Source of the DNA: Aldehydirespirator sp965116965
GTDB taxonomy: Bacteria; Actinomycetota; Acidimicrobiia; Acidimicrobiales; Aldehydirespiratoraceae
DNA length: 64,000 nucleotides
Assembly (NCBI GenBank): GCA_965116965.1
Contig: OZ220743.1
Location: 2,914,001 to 2,978,000 of the forward strand
Reading direction: 5' to 3'
The translations under genes were made by a program, and so were the position numbers. The notes under the pieces were generated by a model that saw nothing but the letters and a program-made list of their open reading frames with translations, was not told where the DNA came from and made no database searches. The first letter of the stretch is position 1. Each line of letters starts with the position of its first letter. Positions 7,757 through 16,207 of this stretch are shown here, piece after piece.

Positions 7757-10700
7757 ATGGTGACGACGACTGCTACCGCCACCTTGGACCCACATCTGGC
7801 GTTGTCGACGGACTTCGCTGAAGCTGTGCGCCGCCATGTCGATGGCTTGGCCAGCGACGCGGACTCGGCGCTACTGAAGGCCAACACCAGGCTGTGGGTT
7901 CGAGCCTTGTACCGACTCCTCGACGACGTCGCTGAATCCATCGACGCTGTCAGGGCCTCAGTCAGGGGACGCCAGCGCACCGTGATAGTCGCCGACCTGG
8001 AGAGGGATTACCGCGCCATCGACGCCGTGTTGACGACCCTGGTGGGGCCGCCGCGGACGCCCTTGGAGAGCGGCGCCCCGTCCGACGCCCGCGACACTGG
8101 GCTCGTCGAGTTGCAGCTGTCGTGGGTGCCGGGGCGGATCATCGCCTGGGCCGCGGGGCCCGGCCGGTCCACCGAGAGCGCACCGGACGTACTGGCGCGT
8201 TTGCGCGCCGGCGGGGCCGGCACCGTCGACTGGAGCCAGCACCGCCCAGCGAAGACCCCCGGCGGGGCCCGGGCCGACGCCGTGTCAGCACCGATCGAGA
8301 GCTGCCTCGGGTGGCTCGTCGCCCTGGGCGAGGCGGCCGAGTCCGACGGCATCGGAGCCAGCGTGTCATGGCTGGGGCTGGTGGCCGCGCTGGCCGTGCG
8401 GCTCGCCGCTCAGGGACGCATGGTTCCCCAGCTCAAGAAGGTCCGCCGTCGCTACCGCCTGGACGAGTCCGCCGATGACGGCTCCAACGGCGCATCTGCG
8501 CCGCGCTCCGACAGCGCCTCCTACGTGGTCCGCTGGACCCCGGCGCTGGTGGAATCCGACGCCGTCGCCGCTCTGGCAGCATCGCTGCCAGGCGCCGCGG
8601 CCGCGTTCGAGAACCAGCGGGACGCGACCGCCTTCACCCAGGCGGCGCTGGCCGACATCGTCGACGCCATAGCCACCGAGGCGGCCGAGCGCCTCGAAGC
8701 CCCCGCTCCGCCGCCCGTCCCGCGCACCAAGGCCGACGTGGCCGAGACGGCCCTCGCCCGGCTGGATGGCACTCCCTTCGACGTCCCGAGCAGGCATGCC
8801 GCGGATCTGGCACGTCGCTTGGACCAGTGGGCTCGACCGACAACGGAGTCCTACGACCGCCGTCTGCGCCTGATCGTGCAGCTCGATCCTCCCGACGACA
8901 TCGGGGCGTGGCACCTGTCGGTGCTGTCGGAGTCGAGCGCGGGCGAGCTTCAACCGGTGGAGCGGGCTCTGGTCATCGCGTCGAGGGCCAGACGCCAGGC
9001 GGTGAAGCACCAGATGACGCGCCTCGAGCGACTGTTCCCGGAGCTGGTGCGGCTCGGGGGACGCCGGCGGGGAGAAGTCATCCTCAACGCCGACGAGGCC
9101 TGGCAGCTGATGACCGAGACCGGCCATGTCTTGCAGGCTGTCGGATACGACGTGCGGGTCCCGGCGCTGTCGCGCCGCCGGCCCACCCCGTCCCTGCGCC
9201 TCACATCGGTGGAGGCCCAGGAGACCGTCGTGGGAGCCCGCCAGTTGGCTGACGTCCGCTGGTCGGTCGCCTTCGACGACGTAGAACTCACCGCAGCCGA
9301 GATCCGCGACCTCGCCGCTCAGGCGCGGCCCCTGGTGAGGAGCCGCGGACGGTGGGTGGAGCTCGACCGAGCCGACCTGAACGAGGCCGCGGCCGCGCTG
9401 GCCGAGCGGGCCGACATGACCCGGCTGACCGGCGCCGACATGCTGCGCCACGCGCTCGGCCTGGAGGGATCGCCGCTGGCCGGGGGCACGATGATCGCCG
9501 GGGAGGGCTGGGCCGCGGAACTGATCCGCAGCGCTCGCCACATACCCGTCGAGCTGCCCACCAGGCCGGACGGATTCAACGGGACGCTGCGGACCTACCA
9601 GGCCGACGCCCTGGTCTGGCTCGGCTTCCTGGAGCAGGCCGGCCTGGGCGGCTGCCTGGCCCTCGACATGGGCCTGGGCAAGACTCCGACCATGCTGGCC
9701 CACATCTACCTCACACGCGGCAACGGCCCGTCGCTGGTGGCCGCGCCGCCCGCGGTGGTCAGCAACTGGGCGACCGAGGCGCGACGCTTCGTCCCGGGAC
9801 TGCGCGTCGTCGTCCACCACGGGCCCAACCGGGCGCCCGCAGAACGGGTGCCGGCCATGGTCAAGGACGCCGACCTGGTGGTGTCGACCTACGGCACGGC
9901 CATGCGCGACCTGGACGTGCTCGAGAACGTCGAGTGGGCGACGGTGGTCCTCGACGAGGCCCAGGCCATCAAGAATCCGGCCAGCGAGACGGCCCAGCAG
10001 CTCCGGCGACTCGACGCGCGCTGCCGGGTCACGCTGACCGGCACCCCCATCGAGAACGGCCTGGGCGACCTGTGGGCCATCATGGACTTCTGCAACCCGG
10101 GCCTGCTCGGAGCCCGCAACCGGTTCATCGCCGAGATGTCGAAGGCGTCCAAGCAGTCGGAGGCGAGTCCCGACGGCGCCGCAGGCTCCAACTCCTCGGA
10201 GTCGTCGAACGGGTCAGAAGCAGCCGAGGCTTCCCCGGCCGCCCCGACGCCCCACGCAGCCCTCACACCCAAGGCGGCCGCAGCCGGGGAGGGCGCGCTG
10301 GCCGCGCTCAACGGCATCCTCGTGTTCCGCCGGACCAAGGCCGAGCCGCTCATCGCCGCGGAGCTGCCCGACCGCATCGACGAGCTCGACAACTGCACGA
10401 TGGCTGCCGAGCAGATCGGGCTGTACCAGGCCGTGCTCGACGAGCTGGTGGCCCGCACCGAGGTGCAGGGCGCAGAAGGCGGGCCCGAGCGCAAGGGAGC
10501 CGTCCTGGCCGCCATAACCGCCCTCAAGCAGATCTGCAACCACCCGGTCAACTACCAGGACGACGGCGGCCCGCTGGACGGGCGCTCGGGCAAGCTGGCC
10601 CGCCTGGAGCAGATCATGGACCAGGTGTTCGCCGCGGGGGAGCGGATGCTGATCTTCACCCACTTCGCCACCTGGGGCGGGCGGCTGGCCGCCCATCTCA

Positions 10701-11167
10701 GCGAGCGCACCGGCCTGAACATCAGCTGCTACCACGGCGGTCTGGCCCGCGGCGCCCGCGACCGGCTGGTGCAGTCGTTCCAGACCGGGCGCGGTCCGGG
10801 CGCACTGGTGCTGTCGCTGAAGGCGGGCGGAACGGGCCTGAACCTGACCGCGGCCAACCATGTGGTGCTCTATGACCGCTGGTGGAACCCGGCCGTGGAA
10901 GACCAGGCCCGCGACCGGGCCTGGCGCATCGGCCAGCGCAACACGGTGCTGTGCCACCGGCTGGTGTGCCCCGGCACCGTGGACGAGCGGGTCGAGGAGG
11001 TGGTGGCGGGCAAGCGCCGCATCGCCGACATGGTGCTGCCCAAGTCCTCCTCGGTGGGAGACCTCAACAGCGACCAGCTTCGGGCCGCGCTGGGCATAGA
11101 CCCGGACCTGCTGCTCATCGACGAGAACGGCGCCAACGGCTCGCACGGACCGGGAGGCGGCGCATGA
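7757..11167 (+). CDS. SNF2-family DEAD/DEAH helicase
   Basis: About 1136 residues. It is a superfamily 2 DNA translocase acting on double-stranded DNA. The first 580 residues hold a poorly conserved N-terminal region (SWIM-less bacterial SNF2 type). The SNF2_N domain follows with LDMGLGKTPTMLAHI (Walker A, about residue 636) and LDEAQAIKN (about 731), then TLTGTPIENGLGDLW. The helicase C domain has LSLKAGGTGLNLT and DQARDRAWRIGQ (motifs V and VI). A Ser/Ala/Glu-rich linker at about residues 797-845 separates the two lobes. I prefer the ATG at 7757: a TAGGCT box at 7738-7743 would give a nearly leaderless message. An ATG at 7715 is also in frame. It is coupled by ATGA to the next small gene. 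Confidence 0.93.
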   Translation: MVTTTATATLDPHLALSTDFAEAVRRHVDGLASDADSALLKANTRLWVRALYRLLDDVAESIDAVRASVRGRQRTVIVADLERDYRAIDAVLTTLVGPPRTPLESGAPSDARDTGLVELQLSWVPGRIIAWAAGPGRSTESAPDVLARLRAGGAGTVDWSQHRPAKTPGGARADAVSAPIESCLGWLVALGEAAESDGIGASVSWLGLVAALAVRLAAQGRMVPQLKKVRRRYRLDESADDGSNGASAPRSDSASYVVRWTPALVESDAVAALAASLPGAAAAFENQRDATAFTQAALADIVDAIATEAAERLEAPAPPPVPRTKADVAETALARLDGTPFDVPSRHAADLARRLDQWARPTTESYDRRLRLIVQLDPPDDIGAWHLSVLSESSAGELQPVERALVIASRARRQAVKHQMTRLERLFPELVRLGGRRRGEVILNADEAWQLMTETGHVLQAVGYDVRVPALSRRRPTPSLRLTSVEAQETVVGARQLADVRWSVAFDDVELTAAEIRDLAAQARPLVRSRGRWVELDRADLNEAAAALAERADMTRLTGADMLRHALGLEGSPLAGGTMIAGEGWAAELIRSARHIPVELPTRPDGFNGTLRTYQADALVWLGFLEQAGLGGCLALDMGLGKTPTMLAHIYLTRGNGPSLVAAPPAVVSNWATEARRFVPGLRVVVHHGPNRAPAERVPAMVKDADLVVSTYGTAMRDLDVLENVEWATVVLDEAQAIKNPASETAQQLRRLDARCRVTLTGTPIENGLGDLWAIMDFCNPGLLGARNRFIAEMSKASKQSEASPDGAAGSNSSESSNGSEAAEASPAAPTPHAALTPKAAAAGEGALAALNGILVFRRTKAEPLIAAELPDRIDELDNCTMAAEQIGLYQAVLDELVARTEVQGAEGGPERKGAVLAAITALKQICNHPVNYQDDGGPLDGRSGKLARLEQIMDQVFAAGERMLIFTHFATWGGRLAAHLSERTGLNISCYHGGLARGARDRLVQSFQTGRGPGALVLSLKAGGTGLNLTAANHVVLYDRWWNPAVEDQARDRAWRIGQRNTVLCHRLVCPGTVDERVEEVVAGKRRIADMVLPKSSSVGDLNSDQLRAALGIDPDLLLIDENGANGSHGPGGGA

Positions 11168-11475
11168 ACGCGGCCAACGGCGCCGACGCCGCCCGCAGGC
11201 GCTCCCGGCGGGGCAAGGGCAAGGGGGCGCCGGTGGGATCGGCCAAGACCTCGGGCGACTTCTGGGGCTCGACCGAGAAGCTGCCCTCCGTCGAGGCGGT
11301 CGCCGTGACGCCGGATCCCTCCGCGGTGGTGAGATCCCTGGGGCGGCCGCCATTCTCCGGCCACGAGGCCGTCAGCGAGTACTACCTGCGAGCGGTGTAC
11401 GACAACACCGCCAAGCTCGCCGAGGTGCTGGCCACCGCCGGGGACCTGCTGCCGGACTCATCAGAGAACGGCTGA
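11164..11475 (+). CDS. Small basic-N-terminus protein coupled to the SNF2 helicase
   Basis: 103 residues. The ATG at 11164 overlaps the helicase stop (ATGA). The first 25 residues are Arg/Lys/Gly rich (RRRSRRGKGKGAPVG). The rest has the conserved-looking segment ALAEVLATAG-type helix near the end (YDNTAKLAEVLATAGDLL) and RSLGRPPFSGHEAVSEYYL. No catalytic motif is visible. The strict coupling suggests an accessory subunit of the SNF2 protein. Confidence 0.75.
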   Translation: MNAANGADAARRRSRRGKGKGAPVGSAKTSGDFWGSTEKLPSVEAVAVTPDPSAVVRSLGRPPFSGHEAVSEYYLRAVYDNTAKLAEVLATAGDLLPDSSENG

Positions 11476-11685
11476 GCACCCTAGACCAGCCGGCATCGTC
11501 GCCCGAGACTCAGCATCGCCGACGGAACGATCGCGCCGGCTCCGACGCCCTGATTCGCCACCCGTCCAGAGTTCCAACCTAGACCGCTAGGACAGCTCGT
11601 CATGCAGGCGCGCCCCTGCAGCGGTTGAGACGCGCGCGCCCACATATGCTTGACAGCCGTGCCGTCGAGCGTGAAGCATTAGCGG

Positions 11686-12924
11686 ATGCCCGGAGGTACC
11701 CGTGTGAGGTCGCGCCGCGCCACACTCGCCCGCTTAGGCGGGGTCAGCGTCGGCGGCTCGGCCGTGATCCTGGCTCTGCTCATCGGTGCGGCCATGATCC
11801 TCGGCCTTGGCGCCAACCCGCTCGAGGGCTACACGGAGTTGCTCAAGGGTGCGTTCGGAGGCACGGAGGAACTGGCCGAATCCGCGGCCAAGGCAATGCC
11901 GCTGCTATTCGTGGGCACGGGCATCTGCGTCGCCTTCCGGGCCAAGGTGATCAACATCGGCGGGGAGGGCCAGATCATCGCGGGCGGGCTGCTGTCCACG
12001 ATGACCGCTCTAGCAGTGCCCGACCTGCCGGCGATAGTCCTGATCCCGCTGGTGCTCTTCATGGGACTGGTGGGCGGAGCGATCTGGGGCGGAATTCCCG
12101 GAGCCCTGAAGGCGTACCTGGGCGTGAACGAGATCCTGTCCACCATCATGCTCAACCTCGTGGCCGTGCAGTTGTTCAACTACCTGCTGCGGGCCCCGCT
12201 GATGGACCCCAAGCAGATCGAGCTCGGCACCAGGATCCCCCAGACCAAGCGCCTGTCGGAGAACGCCGACCTGCCGATCCTGATCGAGGGCACCCGTTTC
12301 CACCTGGGCGTGGTGGTGGCTCTGATCGCGGCCGCCGTCGCCTGGTTCTTCCTGTGGCGCACCACCACCGGCTACCGGGTGCGGGCGGTGGGCGCCAGCG
12401 CCCCCGCGGCCCGGTACGCGGGAATGCCGGTGAAGCGCATGACCATGCTCGCACTCACCATCAGCGGCGCACTGGGCGGCCTGGCCGGAGCCTGCCTGGT
12501 GTTCGGGAGCGAGACCCACCGCCTGCAGACCGAGGGCTTCGCCACCGGCTTCACCGGCTCGGCCGGCTTCAACGGGATCGTGGCCGCGCTGTTCGGCGGC
12601 CTGCACCCGCTGTTCACGATCCCGTCGTCGTTCCTGTTCGGAGGCCTGCTGGTCGGGGCCAACGCCATGCAGCGGGTCATCCAGATCCCGGTCGACCTCG
12701 TGATCGGGCTCAACGGCCTGATCGTGGTGTTCGTGGTCAGCAGCAACACGCTGCGCGAGCGGCTGTCGCGCTACATGTCGATAGCCGGCGAGGCGGCCGA
12801 GCACGAGGAGGCGGGCGCCCACCAAGCACCGGTCGCCGATGAAGCCGGGACGTCGGAACCCGCAGACGCCGATGCACCCGACGGCGACGACGACCCGGTC
12901 CGCACCCTGGAGAGCGAGCCGTGA
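11686..12924 (+). CDS. BMP-family ABC transporter permease, first subunit
   Basis: 412 residues. An inner-membrane permease of the branched-chain/ribose type (BPD_transp_2), most likely for nucleosides (YufP/NupB-like). There are at least eight hydrophobic segments between residues 15 and 350. Family landmarks are INIGGEGQIIAGG (about 88-100) and VNEILSTIMLN (about 147-157). The last 55 residues form an acidic tail (GTSEPADADAPDGDDDP) not typical of the family. It opens a four-gene transporter operon and overlaps the next permease by a GTGA. Confidence 0.9.
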   Translation: MPGGTRVRSRRATLARLGGVSVGGSAVILALLIGAAMILGLGANPLEGYTELLKGAFGGTEELAESAAKAMPLLFVGTGICVAFRAKVINIGGEGQIIAGGLLSTMTALAVPDLPAIVLIPLVLFMGLVGGAIWGGIPGALKAYLGVNEILSTIMLNLVAVQLFNYLLRAPLMDPKQIELGTRIPQTKRLSENADLPILIEGTRFHLGVVVALIAAAVAWFFLWRTTTGYRVRAVGASAPAARYAGMPVKRMTMLALTISGALGGLAGACLVFGSETHRLQTEGFATGFTGSAGFNGIVAALFGGLHPLFTIPSSFLFGGLLVGANAMQRVIQIPVDLVIGLNGLIVVFVVSSNTLRERLSRYMSIAGEAAEHEEAGAHQAPVADEAGTSEPADADAPDGDDDPVRTLESEP

Positions 12925-13856
12925 CCGATTTCTTCACCGTCACCTTCACGGTGGCCACCTTCGCCTCGGGCGTGCGGCTGGCCACCCCGTACCTGCTGGC
13001 CGCCCTGGGAGAGACGCTGGGGCAGCGCAGCGGCGTGCTGAACCTCGGCGTGGACGGGGTGATGCTGCTGGGCGCGTTCTTCTCCTACTGGGCTGTGCTC
13101 CAGACCGACAGCATTGCCGTGGGGCTGCTGGTCGGGATCGGGGTGGGCCTGCTGCTGGGGGTGGTGTACGCCACGGTCACCGTCGTGTTCCGGGCCGAGC
13201 AGGGCATCAGCGGGATCGGGATATTCCTGTTCGGGCTGGGCATGAGCGCGTTGCTGTTCGAGGAGTGGGTGGGCACGCCCCGTCCCATATCGAGCTTCGA
13301 CAAGCTGGCCATCCCGCTGCTGTCGGACATCCCGAAGATCGGCGACATGTTCTTCAACCACAATCTGCTCGTCTACGTGTCGATGCTGCTGGTGCCGGGG
13401 CTGACCCTGCTGGTGAACCGAACCACCTTCGGTCTCAACGTCCGAGCGGTGGGCGAGGCGCCGGAGGCCGCCGACAGCCTCGGAGTGTCGGTGGCCCGGA
13501 CACGGGCGATCTGCATCCTCATCGGCAACGGGCTGGCCGGACTGGCCGGGGCCGCGCTGGCCATCGAGATCGGGATCTTCCAGCACAACCTCACCAACCA
13601 GATCGGCTTCATCGCGATCGCCCTCGTGTATTTCGGGGCGTGGCGACCCACCGGCGTGGTGGCTGGCTCGCTCCTGTACGGGCTGGTCACCTCCACCGTC
13701 AACCAGTGGAAGACGGCCGGCCTGGTCACCGGAGCCGCCTCGAGCTTCACCACCATGGCGCCCGCGCTGCTCACCATCGTCGCGCTGGTGGTGATCGCGC
13801 GCCGCACCGCCGCGCAGCCCGCGGCGCTCACGCTGCCGTTCGTGAGGGGTCATTAG
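12921..13856 (+). CDS. BMP-family ABC transporter permease, second subunit
   Basis: 311 residues from a GTG that overlaps the stop of the first permease. A BPD_transp_2 membrane protein of the YufQ/NupC type, with roughly eight to nine hydrophobic segments. Landmarks include GVLNLGVDGVMLLGAF (about 37-52) and the motif GISGIGIFLFGLG. It pairs with the preceding permease to form the channel. A 95-base gap with its own strong ribosome binding site separates it from the lipoprotein gene. Confidence 0.9.
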   Translation: MTDFFTVTFTVATFASGVRLATPYLLAALGETLGQRSGVLNLGVDGVMLLGAFFSYWAVLQTDSIAVGLLVGIGVGLLLGVVYATVTVVFRAEQGISGIGIFLFGLGMSALLFEEWVGTPRPISSFDKLAIPLLSDIPKIGDMFFNHNLLVYVSMLLVPGLTLLVNRTTFGLNVRAVGEAPEAADSLGVSVARTRAICILIGNGLAGLAGAALAIEIGIFQHNLTNQIGFIAIALVYFGAWRPTGVVAGSLLYGLVTSTVNQWKTAGLVTGAASSFTTMAPALLTIVALVVIARRTAAQPAALTLPFVRGH

Positions 13857-13910
13857 CGGTAGCGCAGGCAGGCACGAGCACCAGGCCATAGAGTCACGCA
13901 ATGCAAGACG

Positions 13911-13924
13911 CCCGACTAGTCGGG
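13911..13924. promoter_or_regulatory. Perfect 14-bp palindrome upstream of the lipoprotein gene
   Basis: CCCGACTAGTCGGG lies 27 bases before the start codon, just before the Shine-Dalgarno AGGAGGG (13935-13941). It could be an operator or a short hairpin that tunes expression of the abundant binding protein. Confidence 0.4.
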
Positions 13925-13950
13925 ACCTTACCCAGGAGGGACAAACAGCA

Positions 13951-16173
13951 ATGACCAAACGATTGCGATCGCTGGTGGTCGTTATTGCCGTGTTCGGGCT
14001 GATCGCAGCCTCATGCGGCGACGACGAGGAGGGCGTCACCGACGCCGACGCCGACACCGCAGCCGCCCAGGCCGAGGCCGCAGCCGCCGAAGCCCAGGCT
14101 GAGGCCGCCGAGGCCGCAGCCGCCGAAGCCCAGGCTGAGGCCGATGCGGCCGCCGCTCGGGCCGAGGAGGCTGCTGCTGCCGCCGCCGCGGCCCAGGCTG
14201 CCCTCGACGCGGCCAGAGCCGAAGCCGAAGGAACGGTAGACCCCGAGGTCGTCGCCGAACTTGAGGCCGCGCTGGCCGAAGCTGAGGCCGCAGCCGCTGC
14301 CGCCGAGGCGCAAGCCGCCGAAGCCGCAGAAGCTGCTGCTGCCGCCGCCGCTGCTGCCGAGACAGAACCCGAGATGGCGCAAGGACAGCCGCTGCGGGCC
14401 GCGGTGGTGACGCCCAGCGCGGAGAACGACCTGGCCTTCAGCCAGTCCATCGTCGACGCCCTGCACCGCATGGAGGACGCCGGGCTGCTGAGCGAGGTGG
14501 CCATCACTCCGGGCACCTTCATCGTGGAGGACGCCGGCGTGGCGCTGCGAAACTACGCAGAGGACGGCTACAACCTGGTCATCGCCCACGGCTCCCAGTA
14601 CGGCGGCCTGCTCGAGGAGATCGCCCCCGACTTCCCGGGCACCGCCTTCGCGTGGGGAACCTCGGTGGAGACCTTCGGGCAGCCCAACATCTCGGCCTAC
14701 ACCACCCGATCGGACCAGGGCGGCTACGCCATGGGGCTCATGGCGGCCAGGCTGGCCGGCGGCTCCCCGGTCGGGATCGTCGGACCGATCGAGGTCGGCG
14801 ACGCCAAGCTGTTCGTGGACGGCTTCCGGGCCGGTGTGGAGGCCGGCGACGGCACCGCCAACTCGGTGTACACCGACTCCTTCGCCGACGTGCAGCTGGC
14901 TGCCGAGGCGGCCCAGTCGTTCATCGACAACGGCCACGCCGTGCTCACCGGCACCGCCCAGATGACGGTGGGCGCCATCGGCGTAGCCCGCGAGAACAAC
15001 ATCCCGTGGTTCGGCACCCAGTCCAACCAGACCAGCGTGGCTCCCGAGATTGTGGTGGCCAACCAAGTCTACAAGTGGGACGTGGTGCTCGACGACCTGG
15101 TGCGCGACATCCAGGCAGGCTCGATGGGCGGCAGCTCCTACACCATCGACTTCGCCAACGGCGGGCTCGTGATCGAGTACAACGACGCCTACGACCTGCC
15201 CGCGGACGTGAAGGCGGCCGGCGACGCGGCCGTGGCCAACTTCACCGCCGGCGGAGCAGCCGGCGAGGAGGTCCTCGACGCGGAGCCGCTGCGGGCCGCG
15301 GTGGTGACGCCCAGCGCGGAGAACGACCTGGCCTTCAGCCAGTCCATCGTCGACGCCCTGCACCGCATGGAGGACGCCGGGCTGCTGAGCGAGGTCGCCA
15401 TCACTCCGGGCACCTTCATCGTGGAGGACGCCGGTGTGGCCCTGCGAAACTACGCAGAGGACGGCTACAACCTGGTCATCGCCCACGGCTCCCAGTACGG
15501 CGGCCTGCTCGAGGAGATCGCCCCCGACTTCCCGGGCACCGCCTTCGCGTGGGGAACCTCGGTGGAGACCTTCGGGCAGCCCAACATCTCGGCCTACACC
15601 ACCCGATCGGACCAGGGCGGCTACGCCATGGGGCTCGCCGCGGCCGTGATCGCGGGCGGCTCCCCGGTCGGGATCGTCGGACCGATCGAGGTCGGCGACG
15701 CCAAGCTGTTCGTGGACGGCTTCCGGGCCGGTGTGGAGGCCGGCGACGGCACCGCCAACTCGGTGTACACCGACTCCTTCGCCGACGTGCAGCTGGCTGC
15801 CGAGGCGGCCCAGTCGTTCATCGACAACGGCCACGCCGTGCTCACCGGCACCGCCCAGATGACGGTGGGCGCCATCGGCGTAGCCCGCGAGAACAACATC
15901 CCGTGGTTCGGCACCCAGTCCAACCAGACCTCAGTCGGCCCCGAGGTAGTAGTGGCCAACCAGGTCTACAAGTGGGACGTGGTGCTCGACGACCTGGTGC
16001 GCGACATCCAGAGGGGCTCGATGGGCGGCAGCTCCTACACCATCGACTTCGCCAACGGCGGGCTCGTGATCGAGTACAACGACGCCTACGACCTGCCCGC
16101 CGACGCCCGAGCGGCCATCGACAACGCGGTGGCGGGCTTCACCGACGGCTCACTGTCCACCGGCGTCGGCTGA
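13951..16173 (+). CDS. BMP-family substrate-binding lipoprotein with duplicated binding domain
   Basis: 740 residues, about twice the usual 350 to 400. The signal peptide ends in a lipobox (LIAASC, Cys22), so the protein is anchored to the outer face of the membrane. Residues 30-142 are an Ala/Glu-rich coiled-coil-like stalk (repeats of EAAAAEAQAEA). Two BMP domains follow, at about 147-435 and 446-735, both starting PLRAAVVTPSAENDLAFSQS and almost identical throughout. The BMP family binds purine nucleosides in several characterised cases; the ligand here is not shown. The gene sits between its permeases and its ATPase. An alternative reading of the second domain as an assembly artefact cannot be excluded. 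Confidence 0.92.
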   Translation: MTKRLRSLVVVIAVFGLIAASCGDDEEGVTDADADTAAAQAEAAAAEAQAEAAEAAAAEAQAEADAAAARAEEAAAAAAAAQAALDAARAEAEGTVDPEVVAELEAALAEAEAAAAAAEAQAAEAAEAAAAAAAAAETEPEMAQGQPLRAAVVTPSAENDLAFSQSIVDALHRMEDAGLLSEVAITPGTFIVEDAGVALRNYAEDGYNLVIAHGSQYGGLLEEIAPDFPGTAFAWGTSVETFGQPNISAYTTRSDQGGYAMGLMAARLAGGSPVGIVGPIEVGDAKLFVDGFRAGVEAGDGTANSVYTDSFADVQLAAEAAQSFIDNGHAVLTGTAQMTVGAIGVARENNIPWFGTQSNQTSVAPEIVVANQVYKWDVVLDDLVRDIQAGSMGGSSYTIDFANGGLVIEYNDAYDLPADVKAAGDAAVANFTAGGAAGEEVLDAEPLRAAVVTPSAENDLAFSQSIVDALHRMEDAGLLSEVAITPGTFIVEDAGVALRNYAEDGYNLVIAHGSQYGGLLEEIAPDFPGTAFAWGTSVETFGQPNISAYTTRSDQGGYAMGLAAAVIAGGSPVGIVGPIEVGDAKLFVDGFRAGVEAGDGTANSVYTDSFADVQLAAEAAQSFIDNGHAVLTGTAQMTVGAIGVARENNIPWFGTQSNQTSVGPEVVVANQVYKWDVVLDDLVRDIQRGSMGGSSYTIDFANGGLVIEYNDAYDLPADARAAIDNAVAGFTDGSLSTGVG
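14389..16147 (+). repeat. Tandem in-frame duplication, unit 897 bp
   Basis: The segment from 14389 to about 15250 recurs from 15286 to about 16147, an offset of exactly 897 bases (299 codons). The copies differ at only scattered bases. The clearest changes are in the stretch after YAMGL (LMAARLAGG versus LAAAVIAGG) and near the ends. This is a recent duplication or one kept uniform by gene conversion. Confidence 0.9.
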
Positions 16174-16207
16174 GCCGAAGCCGGACAACGGAAGTCGAGA
16201 CGATCCG

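Noticed and set aside
8366..9820. Minus-strand open frame of 484 codons opposite the SNF2 gene
   Set aside because: Shadow of the helicase; composition typical of antisense frames in high-GC DNA.
12771..15834. Minus-strand frames of 583 and 607 codons opposite the BMP lipoprotein
   Set aside because: Arise from the Ala/Glu-rich repeats and the duplicated domain; no independent coding signal.
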